A stretch of 64,000 nucleotides of DNA from positions 310,001-374,000 of the forward strand of contig NZ_JASSZH010000009.1 in NCBI RefSeq assembly GCF_030271165.1, written 5' to 3'. Source of the stretch: Psychromicrobium xiongbiense. GTDB taxonomy: Bacteria > Actinomycetota > Actinomycetes > Actinomycetales > Micrococcaceae. The notes below the pieces were generated by a model, which was not told the origin of the DNA, searched no databases, and worked only from the letters and a program-made list of their open reading frames with translations. Position numbers and translations under genes: made by a program. Positions 17,944 to 27,082 of the stretch are shown piece by piece. Each line of letters starts with the position of its first letter. The first letter of the stretch is position 1.

Positions 17944-18689
17944 GCCAGCCCCTCCCCCTGATGCCGCCCACCGACCAGCTCCACAAACCGATCCTCCAGG
18001 CTCTGGCCTGCCCGCACCTGATCCACGGTTCCTGCAGCAAGAACGACTCCGCCAGCAATCACAGCCACGTGATCACACATTCGCTGAACCAGGTCCATCA
18101 CATGACTGGACACAATGACCGTGCCACCGGAACGGACGTAATCGCTGAGGATATCCCTAATATTGGCAGCCGAGATCGGATCCACCGATTCGAAGGGCTC
18201 GTCCAGCACCAGCACCTTCGGAGCATGAATCAACGCCGAGGCCAGGGCTATTTTCTTCGTCATACCGGCCGAGTAGTCCACCACCAGATTTCCGGCATCC
18301 TGGGTCAGGTCCAGGGCACCGAGCAGATCTCCCACCCGGCTGGCCACCGTTTGCCGGTCCATTCCCCGGAGCAGGCCGGAGTAGGTGACCAGCTGCTCGC
18401 CGCTCAGCCGGTCAAAGAGCCGCACACCGTCCGGCAGGATGCCCATCAGTTTCTTGGCCTCCAGGGGCTGCTGCCAGACATTGACGCCGTGGACCCAGGC
18501 CTCGCCGGCATCGGGGCGCAACAGGCCGGTGGCCATCGACAGCGTGGTGGTCTTGCCCGCGCCATTGGGTCCGACCAGCCCGTAGAAAGAACCGGACGGA
18601 ACCTCAAGGCTGACCTGATTGACCGCGATTTTGCTCTCGAACCGTTTGACCAGGCCCCTGATGCTCAAGGCAGCAGTGTTCTCAATCAT
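17919..18689 (-). CDS. ABC transporter ATP-binding protein
   Basis: A 256-residue ATPase with Walker A GPNGAGKTT (about residues 40-48), signature YSAGMTKKIAL in place of LSGGQ, and Walker B VLVLDEP. The SAGM signature is typical of the CcmA/ABC-2 exporter class. It pairs with the overlapping 523-residue permease. The ATG lies 6 nt from a TAGCGT box, and two direct repeats lie just upstream of the presumed -35 position, suggesting activation by a dedicated factor. Confidence 0.93.
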   Translation of the reverse strand: MIENTAALSIRGLVKRFESKIAVNQVSLEVPSGSFYGLVGPNGAGKTTTLSMATGLLRPDAGEAWVHGVNVWQQPLEAKKLMGILPDGVRLFDRLSGEQLVTYSGLLRGMDRQTVASRVGDLLGALDLTQDAGNLVVDYSAGMTKKIALASALIHAPKVLVLDEPFESVDPISAANIRDILSDYVRSGGTVIVSSHVMDLVQRMCDHVAVIAGGVVLAAGTVDQVRAGQSLEDRFVELVGGRHQGEGLAWLRTSSD

Positions 18690-18695
18690 GGTTCC

Positions 18696-18701
18696 ACGCT
18701 A
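18696..18701 (-). promoter_or_regulatory. -10 box of leaderless ABC operon
   Basis: Minus-strand TAGCGT, then GGAACC, then the ATG at 18689. The matching -35 position (about 18719-18724) is weak, which fits an activator-dependent promoter. Confidence 0.5.
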
Positions 18702-18724
18702 TGTCCCGAAATCCGGGAAAGGGT

Positions 18725-18765
18725 CCACCTTAAGGACTAAATGGAATCCATCTTAAGGACTAAAT
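18725..18765. repeat. Tandem 18-bp direct repeats upstream of ABC operon
   Basis: CCACCTTAAGGACTAAAT (18725-18742) and CCATCTTAAGGACTAAAT (18748-18765) differ at one base and are 23 bp apart, about two helical turns. Each contains the palindromic core CTTAAG. They end directly upstream of the expected -35 element of the ABC operon, so they look like a pair of activator binding sites. Confidence 0.65.
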
Positions 18766-18771
18766 AGCGAC

Positions 18772-19776
18772 TCAGAACAGCGCTCGAGCCAGGGCCTGCC
18801 GGGCCGAGCGCACCCGCGGGTCCTGCCCACCAACGACCTCGAAGAGCTCCAACAGACGCAACCGGGCGATCTCCCGCGCCGACTCATGGTCCGCGCCGGG
18901 GTGAGTGGCGATGAACCGGACAATCCGGGACAGGGCATCCTCAACGTGGCCGCCCAGCAGGTCCAGGTCCGCCACCTCCAACTGAGTCTGGACGTCATCG
19001 GGATTCTCAGCGGCGCGCGTCCGCAGTCCCTCGGCGTTCTCAGCATTCATCGCCTCGGTGCGCTGCAACAGACCGACCTGAGCCAGCCCGGCTTTGGCAT
19101 CATTGTCCGCCGGCCGTTCCGTCAGTGCCGCCCGGTAGGCGGCTTCAGCCGCAGCCAGGTCGCCGCGGTCGATGGCGTCCAACGCCTCCTGGTGCAGCGG
19201 CGGCAACGGTGGAGCCTCGGGCTGTGCATCGGCATCGCCCAGGGTCCCCTGTACGCCGTGAGCAGCAGCGAGCTTCAACAGCTCCTCGAGATAACGGCGG
19301 GTATCCGACTCTCCCAGATCTCCATTGAAGAGCGGCACAGGCTGTCCTTTGACCAGCGCCACCACCTCGGGAACCCCCTGAGCGCCGAAAGCCTGGGCAA
19401 TCTGTGGGAACTTTTCCACGTCCGCAGTGGCCAGTAACATCCGGCCCACATAGGCGGCGACCAGGCGGTCCAGCGTATCTACGACGGCGCGGGACTGCGG
19501 CGAATAGCCTGCATACATGGCCACAACGACCGGAACCTCGGCGGAAATCTGCACAAGGTCCGGGAAGCTCTGCTCCGTCACCTCCACGGTGAACTGATGC
19601 CCCCCTGAGGACTGTCCCAACGCACCCGGCGCGCCCCCTCCGAGGGCACTCTGGCCGATGGCGCCGAGGTCAACCGCCCCACGCATGGAGGCGGGCATCG
19701 ACGGTTCCGAGCCACCAGCCCCCGTAGAACGCGAAGAGCCAGCGGTGCGAGCAGGGGTGGAGAACGGTTCACTCAT
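18772..19776 (-). CDS. Thioredoxin-like/TPR protein, CnoX (YbbN) family
   Basis: A 334-residue protein: a flexible Ser/Gly/Ala-rich N-terminus (about 60 residues), a thioredoxin-like fold (about 60-170), then helical TPR repeats. The redox CxxC is absent: the corresponding segment reads YAGYSPQSRAV (about 88-98). E. coli CnoX is a chaperone that hands oxidised substrates to DnaK and GroEL; the redox-inactive form here suggests a purely chaperone or docking role. The ATG at 19776 lies 7 nt from a TAAGCT box; a longer start is open but unsupported. Confidence 0.88.
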   Translation of the reverse strand: MSEPFSTPARTAGSSRSTGAGGSEPSMPASMRGAVDLGAIGQSALGGGAPGALGQSSGGHQFTVEVTEQSFPDLVQISAEVPVVVAMYAGYSPQSRAVVDTLDRLVAAYVGRMLLATADVEKFPQIAQAFGAQGVPEVVALVKGQPVPLFNGDLGESDTRRYLEELLKLAAAHGVQGTLGDADAQPEAPPLPPLHQEALDAIDRGDLAAAEAAYRAALTERPADNDAKAGLAQVGLLQRTEAMNAENAEGLRTRAAENPDDVQTQLEVADLDLLGGHVEDALSRIVRFIATHPGADHESAREIARLRLLELFEVVGGQDPRVRSARQALARALF

Positions 19777-19783
19777 AGTCTTC

Positions 19784-19789
19784 AGCTTA
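19784..19789 (-). promoter_or_regulatory. -10 box of leaderless cnoX-like gene
   Basis: Minus-strand TAAGCT, 7 nt before the ATG at 19776. Confidence 0.45.
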
Positions 19790-19868
19790 TCGATCTTCCT
19801 GGATGCTGTGGCAGCATCCCCAAGGTGGGGCGACGGCACCGCGAGGGCGCGCCTCCTGAGGCTGTGGT

Positions 19869-22058
19869 TTATTGCTTGAACGTCGCGCTGGTGAGCCCAC
19901 GCTCGGCCGCCACCACATCGATCTTGCCACCGGGCGCCGGCGGGATGTGCACCATGACGTATTCATGGAAGGTCAGCACATAGCCCTTTTTGGTGGAGTC
20001 GCCTCCGGCCAGTGCCTTCGATCCTGGGTCGGTCAGTGACAGGGTCGCACCGTCTGCCTTGGGCGTCGCATCCACCGTGAAGGTCAACGAGCCGACCACC
20101 ATCAGTCCGCCATCGCTGGTGACAAAGGACTTCACCGAGGCCGGGTCCACCTCATGTTTGAAGCCGAAGTTTGCATCCTTGGCATCCGCCACCAGTTTGT
20201 TCTGGAAGGCAGCCAGATCCGAGACATAGGTGGAGTCCGCAAAAGAGGCCTTCGCATCTCCGTCGGGTGCACTCAGAAGACCGGCAAAGGCGGACATGGC
20301 CGCGTTCGGCGTCCTGCTCGCGGTACCGGCAGCATCATTGGCCGCCAGCGCTGATCCCCCAGCGGACACATTCGGCAGGGTCTGACCGGGGAGCATTCGC
20401 GCGGTAGCCACCAGTTTGTAGTTTTCGCGCGGGTTTGCCTGGACCAGCGTCAGAATCTGAGGGACCAGATTCTTGGAGTTCTGCGTAATCGCCAGGGTGA
20501 CGCGCGGCCACCGGCGGTCGGTGGAGACGACCTGGCTCAGTCTGGTTTCCGCAGCCACAGGTTCGCGGGCCGCGTAATCCGGCGCACTGGCACGAATCGT
20601 GTAATTCGCGGTGCGCTCCAGCAGTGCTTCAGCACCAACGCGCGGGGCCAGCAGTTTGGCGTCCTTGGCTGCGTCGGCGTTACTGACCGTCTGCGCCACG
20701 GAATCCAGCACTCGATTGAGTTGCGAATCGCTCAGCACGGGAGCCGCGTCGCCCTGCTGTGCGGCCGCATTCGGTGTTCCCGAGGCAGTAGCGGTGCTGG
20801 AAGGGCTTGCTGAGCTACCTGGGCTGGTGGACGGGCTCGACGAGCTGGTCCCCGACGGGCTGGGGCTCTCATCTGCCCGGGCTGTGGTGGGCTGCAGCAA
20901 GCCAGCCGCCAGCAACCCGGCCAAAATCAGGCCCACCGAGGCAAGACCTGCACCCCCTGCACCAGGCCCCTTCTTCGGTTTGGTTGCCTTGACCGGCAGA
21001 ATCGGCTGGTCAGTGTTGGTGGCCTTGGCCACGCCGTCCGGCTCGTCAGAGTCCTTGACCTCGGTTTTTTTGACCTCGGTTTTTTTGATCTCGGCTTTTT
21101 TGATCTCGGCCGAGCCTCCTGCAGGGGATTCTTCAGAGGTGTCTGTTTCCGCAGACTCGGCGTGGTGAGACTCAGATGCGTCGTGGGACTCGGAGGCAGG
21201 GAGCTGAGCACCAGTCTTTTCAGCCGTCTTTTCAGGCACCTCAGCCTTTACCGGCTCATCGGCGGCTGCCGCAGTGGTGGTACTCACCACGCCCTCTGCC
21301 GAGGTTTCCTGCACCGTGTCTTTCCCGGCAGTTTCCTTCGTCAGGTCGTCTCCGGCAAGCTGGGGCAGCATGCCCGTCGGCGGGGTCCCCGCGCTCCGGC
21401 GCCCGGCACTTGGGCGTGCCGACTTGCTCTTATTACTGCGCAGCACCCGGCTGACCAGTACATACAGCAAGGCCAGCAGAATCAGAATGCCACCAGCCAC
21501 GATCAGCGGGACGGCCCACGGGGTCGAGTTGTCCTGAGGCACCGTGACCGAGACCGAGTCCGCCGCAGCCGCCTTGCCATCACTGGCCAGCAGCACGGAC
21601 CATTTGCCGTCATCGATAGGCTTCCAGTCCACGCTGACGGTGCCGTTCCCGGTCTGCTCACGCTGCCAGAGGTCAGAACCAGCCGGGTCAGCAGTGGGTC
21701 CGTTCCCGGCTTGGTAACTGGCCTGCAAGGACTGATGATCATCGGAGATCCCGGTTACCTGAACGTGTGGGGTGGTACCCACCCAGGCATCCACGTCGTC
21801 GCTGCGGCCCTGGATCAATCGCAAAGTTCCCGGGCCTTCTGCCGTGATCGTCATCGCGCCCGTCTTCTGCTTCAGAATCGACGAGTCCAGAACGATCAAC
21901 GGAGCACTACCTGCCCCCTCCAGGGAGGAGAGCGAAAGCTTGACGGTCACTGACGATGGCGGCAACCACACAGTGCGCTGAGCGACCCCCCAGGAGATGA
22001 GCAACAGGCCAACGATGACCACGGCGAGCGGACCGAGCCACTTCAGTTTTTCGCGCAC
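19869..22058 (-). CDS. Large membrane protein of unknown function
   Basis: A 729-residue protein I do not recognise. An N-terminal signal-anchor (WLGPLAVVIVGLLLISWGVA) is followed by a beta-rich outer domain of about 170 residues, a second span (VPLIVAGGILILLALLYVLV), a long Glu/Ala/Lys/Ser-rich cytoplasmic linker of about 190 residues with pentapeptide repeats, a third span (about residue 390), a Ser/Pro-rich stalk, and a C-terminal outer domain of about 270 residues. The GTG at 22058 was chosen because GAGGAA lies 6-7 nt upstream. The topology resembles a surface-sensing or envelope scaffold protein, which is inference. It diverges from the AI-2E permease gene. Confidence 0.85.
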   Translation of the reverse strand: MREKLKWLGPLAVVIVGLLLISWGVAQRTVWLPPSSVTVKLSLSSLEGAGSAPLIVLDSSILKQKTGAMTITAEGPGTLRLIQGRSDDVDAWVGTTPHVQVTGISDDHQSLQASYQAGNGPTADPAGSDLWQREQTGNGTVSVDWKPIDDGKWSVLLASDGKAAAADSVSVTVPQDNSTPWAVPLIVAGGILILLALLYVLVSRVLRSNKSKSARPSAGRRSAGTPPTGMLPQLAGDDLTKETAGKDTVQETSAEGVVSTTTAAAADEPVKAEVPEKTAEKTGAQLPASESHDASESHHAESAETDTSEESPAGGSAEIKKAEIKKTEVKKTEVKDSDEPDGVAKATNTDQPILPVKATKPKKGPGAGGAGLASVGLILAGLLAAGLLQPTTARADESPSPSGTSSSSPSTSPGSSASPSSTATASGTPNAAAQQGDAAPVLSDSQLNRVLDSVAQTVSNADAAKDAKLLAPRVGAEALLERTANYTIRASAPDYAAREPVAAETRLSQVVSTDRRWPRVTLAITQNSKNLVPQILTLVQANPRENYKLVATARMLPGQTLPNVSAGGSALAANDAAGTASRTPNAAMSAFAGLLSAPDGDAKASFADSTYVSDLAAFQNKLVADAKDANFGFKHEVDPASVKSFVTSDGGLMVVGSLTFTVDATPKADGATLSLTDPGSKALAGGDSTKKGYVLTFHEYVMVHIPPAPGGKIDVVAAERGLTSATFKQ
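21055..21110. repeat. 15-bp tandem repeat with homopolymer tracts
   Basis: About 3.7 copies of a 15-bp unit (TTGACCTCGGTTTTT and variants) lie inside the membrane-protein gene. They encode (T/A)E(V/I)KK pentapeptides on the minus strand. Each unit carries a run of 6-7 T on the plus strand (A on the coding strand), so the array is prone to slippage. Confidence 0.85.
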
Positions 22059-22341
22059 GATGTCTTCCTCACAACCATTCACTTCGGCTCCCACCGCGAG
22101 CAGGCCACGGCTTATTCATTCCCTTAAGGGTAACCGTTTCGTTACCAGCCGCGCCGCCCCGGGCGCTGTGCACAGCCTGGCATCCGGCTCCCGAGGCACC
22201 TGGACCGGCCAGGAACAGCTCACTGCTGACTCTGGCGAGCACCCCGGATTCAGACTGCTCCATGGGTATAGTTTCCATATCGACAGGATGAACATGGGCA
22301 CGAGGAATGTACGCAAAGCCCATAGTGAGCAGGGAGCCAGA

Positions 22342-23667
22342 GTGAGCACGGAAAGTTCAGAAAACACCCGGTCGAACCCGGCTGGCACCACGAGCGCGAA
22401 CCCCGTGCATCCGCCCGTTCCCTCGAGCGTTCAGGCACAGCAACCCCTACCCAGTAACAAGCCTGCCCACTGGTGGACCTCGATCACCAAGCAACTGCGC
22501 AAGCCGCTCCCCGGGGCCCAGCCACGCATGCGCTTCGAGCCGCCGGCAGAGGAGGAACCCACCACGGAGGATTCGGGGCAGCCGATCCAGAGTCCGGCCC
22601 GTACGCGTTCCGAGGGCCGGCATCAGCAGTTCGTCTTTGCCCACCCCATCTACTTCGGGTTCATGGCCACGCTGGGTGTCGGCATCGCGCTGGGCCTCTA
22701 TTTCGTCGCCGTGAGTACCAATCAGCTTCTGCTCTGGATTCTGACCGCGCTGTTTATTGCCCTGGGTCTGGACCCTGTGGTCCGCTGGCTGGAAGCCCGG
22801 AAGATCCCGCGGGCCGCCGGCATTCTGATCACGCTGGCCGTTCTGGTCAGCGCCGTCGTCGGCTTCTTTGCCACCCTGATCCCCACCATCGTCTCGCAAA
22901 CCACTCAGCTGGTGACCAAGGCGCCGGGCTGGGTCAATGACTTCCTGAACTCAGATTTCTTCAAGAACGTGGACTCCCAGTTCCATGTCCGGGACCGCAT
23001 CTCTGAAGAGGTTGCCAAATTCTTCGGCAACTCTCAGGCCGTCGGTGGGGTGGCCGGCGGCGTGCTGGGGCTGGGTTCCTCGATCGTCAACGGTCTCTTC
23101 GGTGCGCTGATCGTCCTGGTGCTGAGCCTGTACTTCCTCGCCTCACTGCCCAATATCAAGCGCTGGGGCTATCTGCTGGCGCCACGCTCCAATCGCAAGA
23201 AAGTGGAGGCGCTGAGCGAGGAAATCACCACCTCCGTGGGCAACTACGTGATTGGTCAGGTCTGTGTCGCTCTGATCAACGCTGTCTATGCCTTCATCGT
23301 GATGTCGATTGTCGGCGTCCCGTTCAGCATTCTGCTGGCCTTCGTGGTGGCTTTGCTGGCGTTCATTCCCCTGGTGGGCGGCATGATCGCGGGAATCCTG
23401 GTCAGCCTCGTAGCTCTCAGTGCGGGGTGGCAGACCGCGCTGGTCTATGCGGTGCTGTATTTCGCCTATCTGCAGTTCGAGGCGTATTTCGTCTCACCGC
23501 GCATCATGCAGAAGGCCGTTGCTGTTCCCGGTGCCGTGGCAGTGATTTCAGTGATTGCCGGCGGAAGCCTCCTGGGTGTGCTGGGCGCCCTGGTGGCCAT
23601 CCCGACGGCGGCGGCCGTGATGCTGTTGATCCGGGAGTTGTTCCTCACCCGGCAGAATCGCCTGTAG
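22342..23667 (+). CDS. AI-2E family transporter (PerM/TqsA-like permease)
   Basis: A 441-residue permease. A charged, disordered N-terminus of about 95 residues precedes about 8 membrane spans in the AI-2E arrangement (PF01594), with the characteristic central soluble stretch and the VPFSILLAFVVALLAFIPLVG segment. Members export small molecules, AI-2 or ions; the substrate here is unknown. The GTG at 22342 has AGGGAG 5 nt upstream; a longer open frame extends into the divergent promoter region. A -10-like TATAGT lies at 22267-22272. It converges with the hydrolase gene, stops 7 bp apart. Confidence 0.9.
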   Translation: MSTESSENTRSNPAGTTSANPVHPPVPSSVQAQQPLPSNKPAHWWTSITKQLRKPLPGAQPRMRFEPPAEEEPTTEDSGQPIQSPARTRSEGRHQQFVFAHPIYFGFMATLGVGIALGLYFVAVSTNQLLLWILTALFIALGLDPVVRWLEARKIPRAAGILITLAVLVSAVVGFFATLIPTIVSQTTQLVTKAPGWVNDFLNSDFFKNVDSQFHVRDRISEEVAKFFGNSQAVGGVAGGVLGLGSSIVNGLFGALIVLVLSLYFLASLPNIKRWGYLLAPRSNRKKVEALSEEITTSVGNYVIGQVCVALINAVYAFIVMSIVGVPFSILLAFVVALLAFIPLVGGMIAGILVSLVALSAGWQTALVYAVLYFAYLQFEAYFVSPRIMQKAVAVPGAVAVISVIAGGSLLGVLGALVAIPTAAAVMLLIRELFLTRQNRL

Positions 23668-23674
23668 GGCCACC

Positions 23675-24460
23675 TCAGAAGGAGCTCATCGGGCCGTTCC
23701 AGCTGGTGGGGAGCGGTTCGGAGACGCCCAGCACGGTGTCAGCGATCTCCTGCAGCGCCCGGGCCGCGAAGCGTTCGCCCACCCAGAGATGCTTGGCACC
23801 CTCAACCCCCACGACCCGCGCCTGGGGAACCCGGGCAAACCGCTGTGCAGCCTCCTCCGGGCGAAGGTAATCATCGAATTCAGGAACCAGCACGGTCAGC
23901 GGCTTGCCCGAAGCGGCCCAACGGTCCAGATCGGCATCGTCGGCGCGTTTGAGCGGCGGCGAGAGCAGAATCGCTCCCTGCGTCTGCTCCGCCACCGGGG
24001 TAACAGCACCGTATTTGAGCGCCAGTTCAGTCCCGAAGGACCACCCCACCAACCAGCGGTTCGGCAGTCCCCGGTCGAGCGCGAACTGGCTTGCCGCACG
24101 GACGTCTGCCTCCTCACCGATGCCCTCTTCAAAGGCGCCCTCGCTGCAGCCACGAGGCGAGGAGGTACCACGGGTATTGAAGCGCAGGACGGCGATCCCA
24201 GCCAGTGCGGGCAACCGGGCGGCAGCTTTGCGATACACGTGGGAGTCCATGAAGCCACCGTGGGTGGGCAAGGGGTGCAGAGTGACCAGGGTTGCGCGTA
24301 CCGGGCCGTCCGCGGGGAGCGCCAGTTCACCCACCAGGATGAGCCCGTCCTCCGTGTGCAGCTCGATCTCCTCGCGATGTGCGGGAAGAACTGAAGAGGC
24401 TTTGATCTCCTGAATTGCTTCGGGGTCCGCGGCTGGCTGCTGACTGGCACTGATCGTCAT
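23675..24460 (-). CDS. Alpha/beta hydrolase
   Basis: A 261-residue alpha/beta-hydrolase fold protein. The oxyanion region [19 protein letters not shown] and the following arginine ([12 protein letters not shown]) match the bacterial dienelactone-hydrolase-like family. The nucleophile elbow appears as GWSFGTE, and a late histidine ([11 protein letters not shown]) completes the triad. The substrate is unknown. The ATG at 24460 lies 7 nt from TAGGAT, so the message is probably leaderless. Confidence 0.85.
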   Translation of the reverse strand: MTISASQQPAADPEAIQEIKASSVLPAHREEIELHTEDGLILVGELALPADGPVRATLVTLHPLPTHGGFMDSHVYRKAAARLPALAGIAVLRFNTRGTSSPRGCSEGAFEEGIGEEADVRAASQFALDRGLPNRWLVGWSFGTELALKYGAVTPVAEQTQGAILLSPPLKRADDADLDRWAASGKPLTVLVPEFDDYLRPEEAAQRFARVPQARVVGVEGAKHLWVGERFAARALQEIADTVLGVSEPLPTSWNGPMSSF

Positions 24461-24467
24461 AGCATCC

Positions 24468-24473
24468 ATCCTA
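24468..24473 (-). promoter_or_regulatory. -10 box of leaderless hydrolase gene
   Basis: Minus-strand TAGGAT followed by 7 nt and the ATG at 24460. Confidence 0.45.
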
Positions 24474-24523
24474 AATCGGAGCTTTCCACTACTCACGTCC
24501 CCACCGAGATTCAGCCTCGCAAC

Positions 24524-24871
24524 TTAGCGTCTGCGGAAGCTCCGGCCCCGCCAGCAGGCGCTGTGCCAGTGGCGGCGCGCGGCAATCGCCTCTGCATCGC
24601 CGAGAATCCAGTCCTGCTGCCAGACCACCAGATGCGCCATGCCCGGCGGGATGCTTCCGCCGCATCCGGGGCAGCTGTACGTTTTGCGCGCTGCGGCCGG
24701 GCTGACCAGGCGCACCATCCACTCGCCATCCCCCGCTCGCTCCACGCGGTGCAGACCACCCAGGATCCTGCCGGCGTCGAGCGGTCCGGGTTCCTGCTCC
24801 TGCCGAGCCGAAGATGCCCGTACAGCACGGCGGGGACGGTTGGTTCGCGGCATGCTTCTATTCTGGGGCAT
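24524..24871 (-). CDS. Small zinc-finger-like protein divergent from nucS
   Basis: A 115-residue basic protein. A CPGCGG motif near the middle and [14 protein letters not shown] at the end give Cys/His spacing of a zinc finger. Homologues in Actinobacteria are often labelled ATP/GTP-binding protein, without a visible nucleotide-binding motif here. Two starts are plausible: the ATG at 24871 with GAGG 6 nt upstream, or the ATG at 24853 giving MPRTNRPRR, the usual N-terminus of the family. It is divergent from nucS with about 55 bp between starts, which suggests a nucleic-acid-related role. Confidence 0.75.
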   Translation of the reverse strand: MPQNRSMPRTNRPRRAVRASSARQEQEPGPLDAGRILGGLHRVERAGDGEWMVRLVSPAAARKTYSCPGCGGSIPPGMAHLVVWQQDWILGDAEAIAARRHWHSACWRGRSFRRR

Positions 24872-24912
24872 GCTCCGCCTCAGGAGCCGCACCGTCGGCC
24901 GCCGGAGCACGG

Positions 24913-24918
24913 TAGGGT
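24913..24918 (+). promoter_or_regulatory. -10 box of leaderless nucS
   Basis: TAGGGT, then 7 nt, then the GTG at 24926. This supports the shorter NucS N-terminus over a GTG 6 nt upstream. Confidence 0.5.
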
Positions 24919-24925
24919 GAAACGC

Positions 24926-25612
24926 GTGCGTTTGGTGATTGCTCAGTGTTCTGTGGACTACGAAGGTCGGCTGCGTGCCCACCTCCCCCTGGCCACCCGT
25001 CTGCTCCTGGTGAAAGCCGATGGATCCGTACTGGTTCACTCCGATGGCGGCTCCTATAAACCACTGAACTGGATGAGCCCCCCGGCCACGCTGCGCGTGG
25101 TGACCGAAGGTCTCGATGACGGCGTGGCCGAGCAGTGGATTGTCCAGTCAGCAAAAACGGACGACCGGCTGCTGGTCACCGTCCACGAAAAACTCCACGA
25201 TTCCGCCCATGAACTAGGCATCGACCCGGGCTTGATCAAGGATGGCGTGGAAGCAGATCTGCAGCGGCTGCTCGCCGACCAGATCGAGACGCTGGGCGCT
25301 GGGTTCAGCCTGATCCGCAGGGAATACTCCACGGCAATCGGACCGGTCGACATTCTGGCCCGCGATGCGGCCGGCGCCACGGTGGCCATTGAACTCAAGC
25401 GGCGCGGCGATATCGATGGTGTTGAGCAACTCACCCGGTACCTCGAGTTGCTCAACCGGGACCCATTGCTGGCACCCGTCCGCGGAATTTTCGCGGCACA
25501 GCAGATCAAACCTCAGGCCCGCACGTTGGCGGCCGATCGTGGCATCGACTGCGTGACCCTGGACTACGATGCCATGCGCGGTGTGGACGACAGCGACTCA
25601 CGCCTGTTCTGA
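24926..25612 (+). CDS. nucS: Mismatch-specific endonuclease NucS
   Basis: A 228-residue nuclease that performs non-canonical mismatch repair in Actinobacteria lacking MutS/MutL. The N-terminal DNA-binding domain starts [16 protein letters not shown]. The C-terminal nuclease carries Asp142 (GPVDILARD) and the IELKRR motif with Glu156 and Lys158. The protein ends DSDSRLF, which fits the terminal beta-clamp-binding motif of this family. The start was chosen from homology and the -10 spacing. Confidence 0.95.
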   Translation: MRLVIAQCSVDYEGRLRAHLPLATRLLLVKADGSVLVHSDGGSYKPLNWMSPPATLRVVTEGLDDGVAEQWIVQSAKTDDRLLVTVHEKLHDSAHELGIDPGLIKDGVEADLQRLLADQIETLGAGFSLIRREYSTAIGPVDILARDAAGATVAIELKRRGDIDGVEQLTRYLELLNRDPLLAPVRGIFAAQQIKPQARTLAADRGIDCVTLDYDAMRGVDDSDSRLF

Positions 25613-25672
25613 TCCTTGACGCCCACTGTGGATCCCACTACGCCCCCCCTTTAGATGCCAGATGAGGCTCAC

Positions 25673-25678
25673 TAGAAT
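25673..25678 (+). promoter_or_regulatory. -10 box of leaderless nagA
   Basis: TAGAAT, then 6 nt, then the ATG at 25685. No ribosome binding site lies between them. Confidence 0.5.
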
Positions 25679-25684
25679 GGCTCT

Positions 25685-26896
25685 ATGAGCCTGCCTTCTG
25701 CCTCCCCCCAGCGCGCCCTTTTCGGAACCCTCATCACCGACGGGAGGCGGATCGAGGAGGGCGTACTGGCCTTCAGCGGCGACCGCATCGACTATGCAGG
25801 GCCGGCTGCGGACTTCGTCCTGGAACCCGGTGCCGAGCTGGAGCATCTCGCGCAGGGTGCCCGGATCCTGCCGGGACTGATCGACGTTCACAACCACGGA
25901 GCCGATGGCGGAGATTTCCCTGCAGGTGAGGAGGAGGGAGCCCGGCAGGCCGTCGACTACTTGCACCGCCACGGCACCACCACCCTTCTCGCGTCCATGG
26001 TGACGGCCAGCCGGGAAGATCTGCTGCGCGGCATCGAGGTTCACAAGGCCCTGGTCAAAGAAGGTCTGATCGCGGGCATTCACCTCGAGGGCCCCTTCCT
26101 TTCCGAGGCCCGCTGCGGCGCCCAGGACCCGGCCTACCTGCTGGAACCCGATCTTGAGCTGGCCCGGGAGCTGCTGGAGGCCGGCGAAGGCAAGATCATC
26201 ACGATGACCTACGCGCCGGAGCTGCAGGGCGCCCAGGCCCTGGTGGACCTGCTCACGGAGCACGGGGTGACCCCCTCCCTGGGGCATACCGACTCGGATG
26301 CCCCCACGGCTGCCAACTCGCTGCTGCGGTCCCTGGAGGGCCTCAGCGGCTCCGGCTTCGATGGCAATGCGGGCCGACCCACGGTGACGCACCTCTTCAA
26401 CGGCATGCCACCCATGCACCACCGCTCCCCCGGGCCCGTCGCGTCCTGCCTGCGTCTGGCCAGCAGCGGCAAGGTCGCCGTGGAGCTGGTGGCAGACAAC
26501 ACTCATCTGGACCCGCAGACGGTCCTGACGGTCTTCGAGCTGGTAGGAGCAGCAAATATTCTGCTGGTCACCGATTCGATGGCCGCCACCGGGCTGGCGG
26601 ATGGCAGTTACCGCCTGGGACCGGCGCAGGTGACGGTCCGTGACGCCGTGGCGACGCTCGACTCCACCGGGTCCATTGCGGGCGGCACAGCCACGCTACT
26701 TCAGGTGGTCCAGCGCACTGCCGACGCCGGAGTTCCGTTGGAAGATGCAGTGCTCAGCGCCACCGCGGTCCCGGCCCGGATGCTGGGCCTCTCCGACGAA
26801 CTGGGCAGTCTGCGACGCGGGTTGCGGGCAGATGCCGTCGTGCTCGATGGCGAGGGTGCGCTGAGCGCCGTTTTCCGTGCCGGGGCGCGCCTGTGA
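25685..26896 (+). CDS. nagA: N-acetylglucosamine-6-phosphate deacetylase
   Basis: A 403-residue amidohydrolase that removes the acetyl group from GlcNAc-6-phosphate. The metal site begins LIDVHNHGADGGDF, with further ligands in GIHLEGPFLS, PSLGHTDSDA and THLFNGMPPM, and the catalytic aspartate in LVTDSMAATG. The start agrees with the family N-terminus. The gene is monocistronic and separate from nagB. A short hairpin (26938-26956) follows the stop but lacks a T-tract. Confidence 0.95.
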   Translation: MSLPSASPQRALFGTLITDGRRIEEGVLAFSGDRIDYAGPAADFVLEPGAELEHLAQGARILPGLIDVHNHGADGGDFPAGEEEGARQAVDYLHRHGTTTLLASMVTASREDLLRGIEVHKALVKEGLIAGIHLEGPFLSEARCGAQDPAYLLEPDLELARELLEAGEGKIITMTYAPELQGAQALVDLLTEHGVTPSLGHTDSDAPTAANSLLRSLEGLSGSGFDGNAGRPTVTHLFNGMPPMHHRSPGPVASCLRLASSGKVAVELVADNTHLDPQTVLTVFELVGAANILLVTDSMAATGLADGSYRLGPAQVTVRDAVATLDSTGSIAGGTATLLQVVQRTADAGVPLEDAVLSATAVPARMLGLSDELGSLRRGLRADAVVLDGEGALSAVFRAGARL

Positions 26897-27047
26897 CAGC
26901 ATCCCTGGTCCACGCTGAGCTCCGCTGAGGCTCCCTGAGCTCTCTCTGGGAGAGCTGCACAGACACTTCTGAGCCCCGTCTGGGCCTGCTCAGGGGTAGT
27001 TTCTGGAAATTTCTGGTGAACTTTACACCGAAACCTGCCCTCTCGCA

Positions 27048-27076
27048 TTGACCTACACCCTTTACCGTGGAATGCT
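27048..27076 (+). promoter_or_regulatory. Putative csp promoter P1
   Basis: TTGACC (27048-27053), a 17-nt spacer and AATGCT (27071-27076). It would give a leader of about 165 nt. Confidence 0.4.
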
Positions 27077-27082
27077 AGAGGC

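Noticed and set aside
21055..21110. Short array as a CRISPR
   Set aside because: Units are contiguous 15-mers with no spacers and lie in a coding frame.
22267..22272. TATAGT as a firm promoter of the AI-2E permease
   Set aside because: No -35 at proper spacing; mentioned only in the gene entry.
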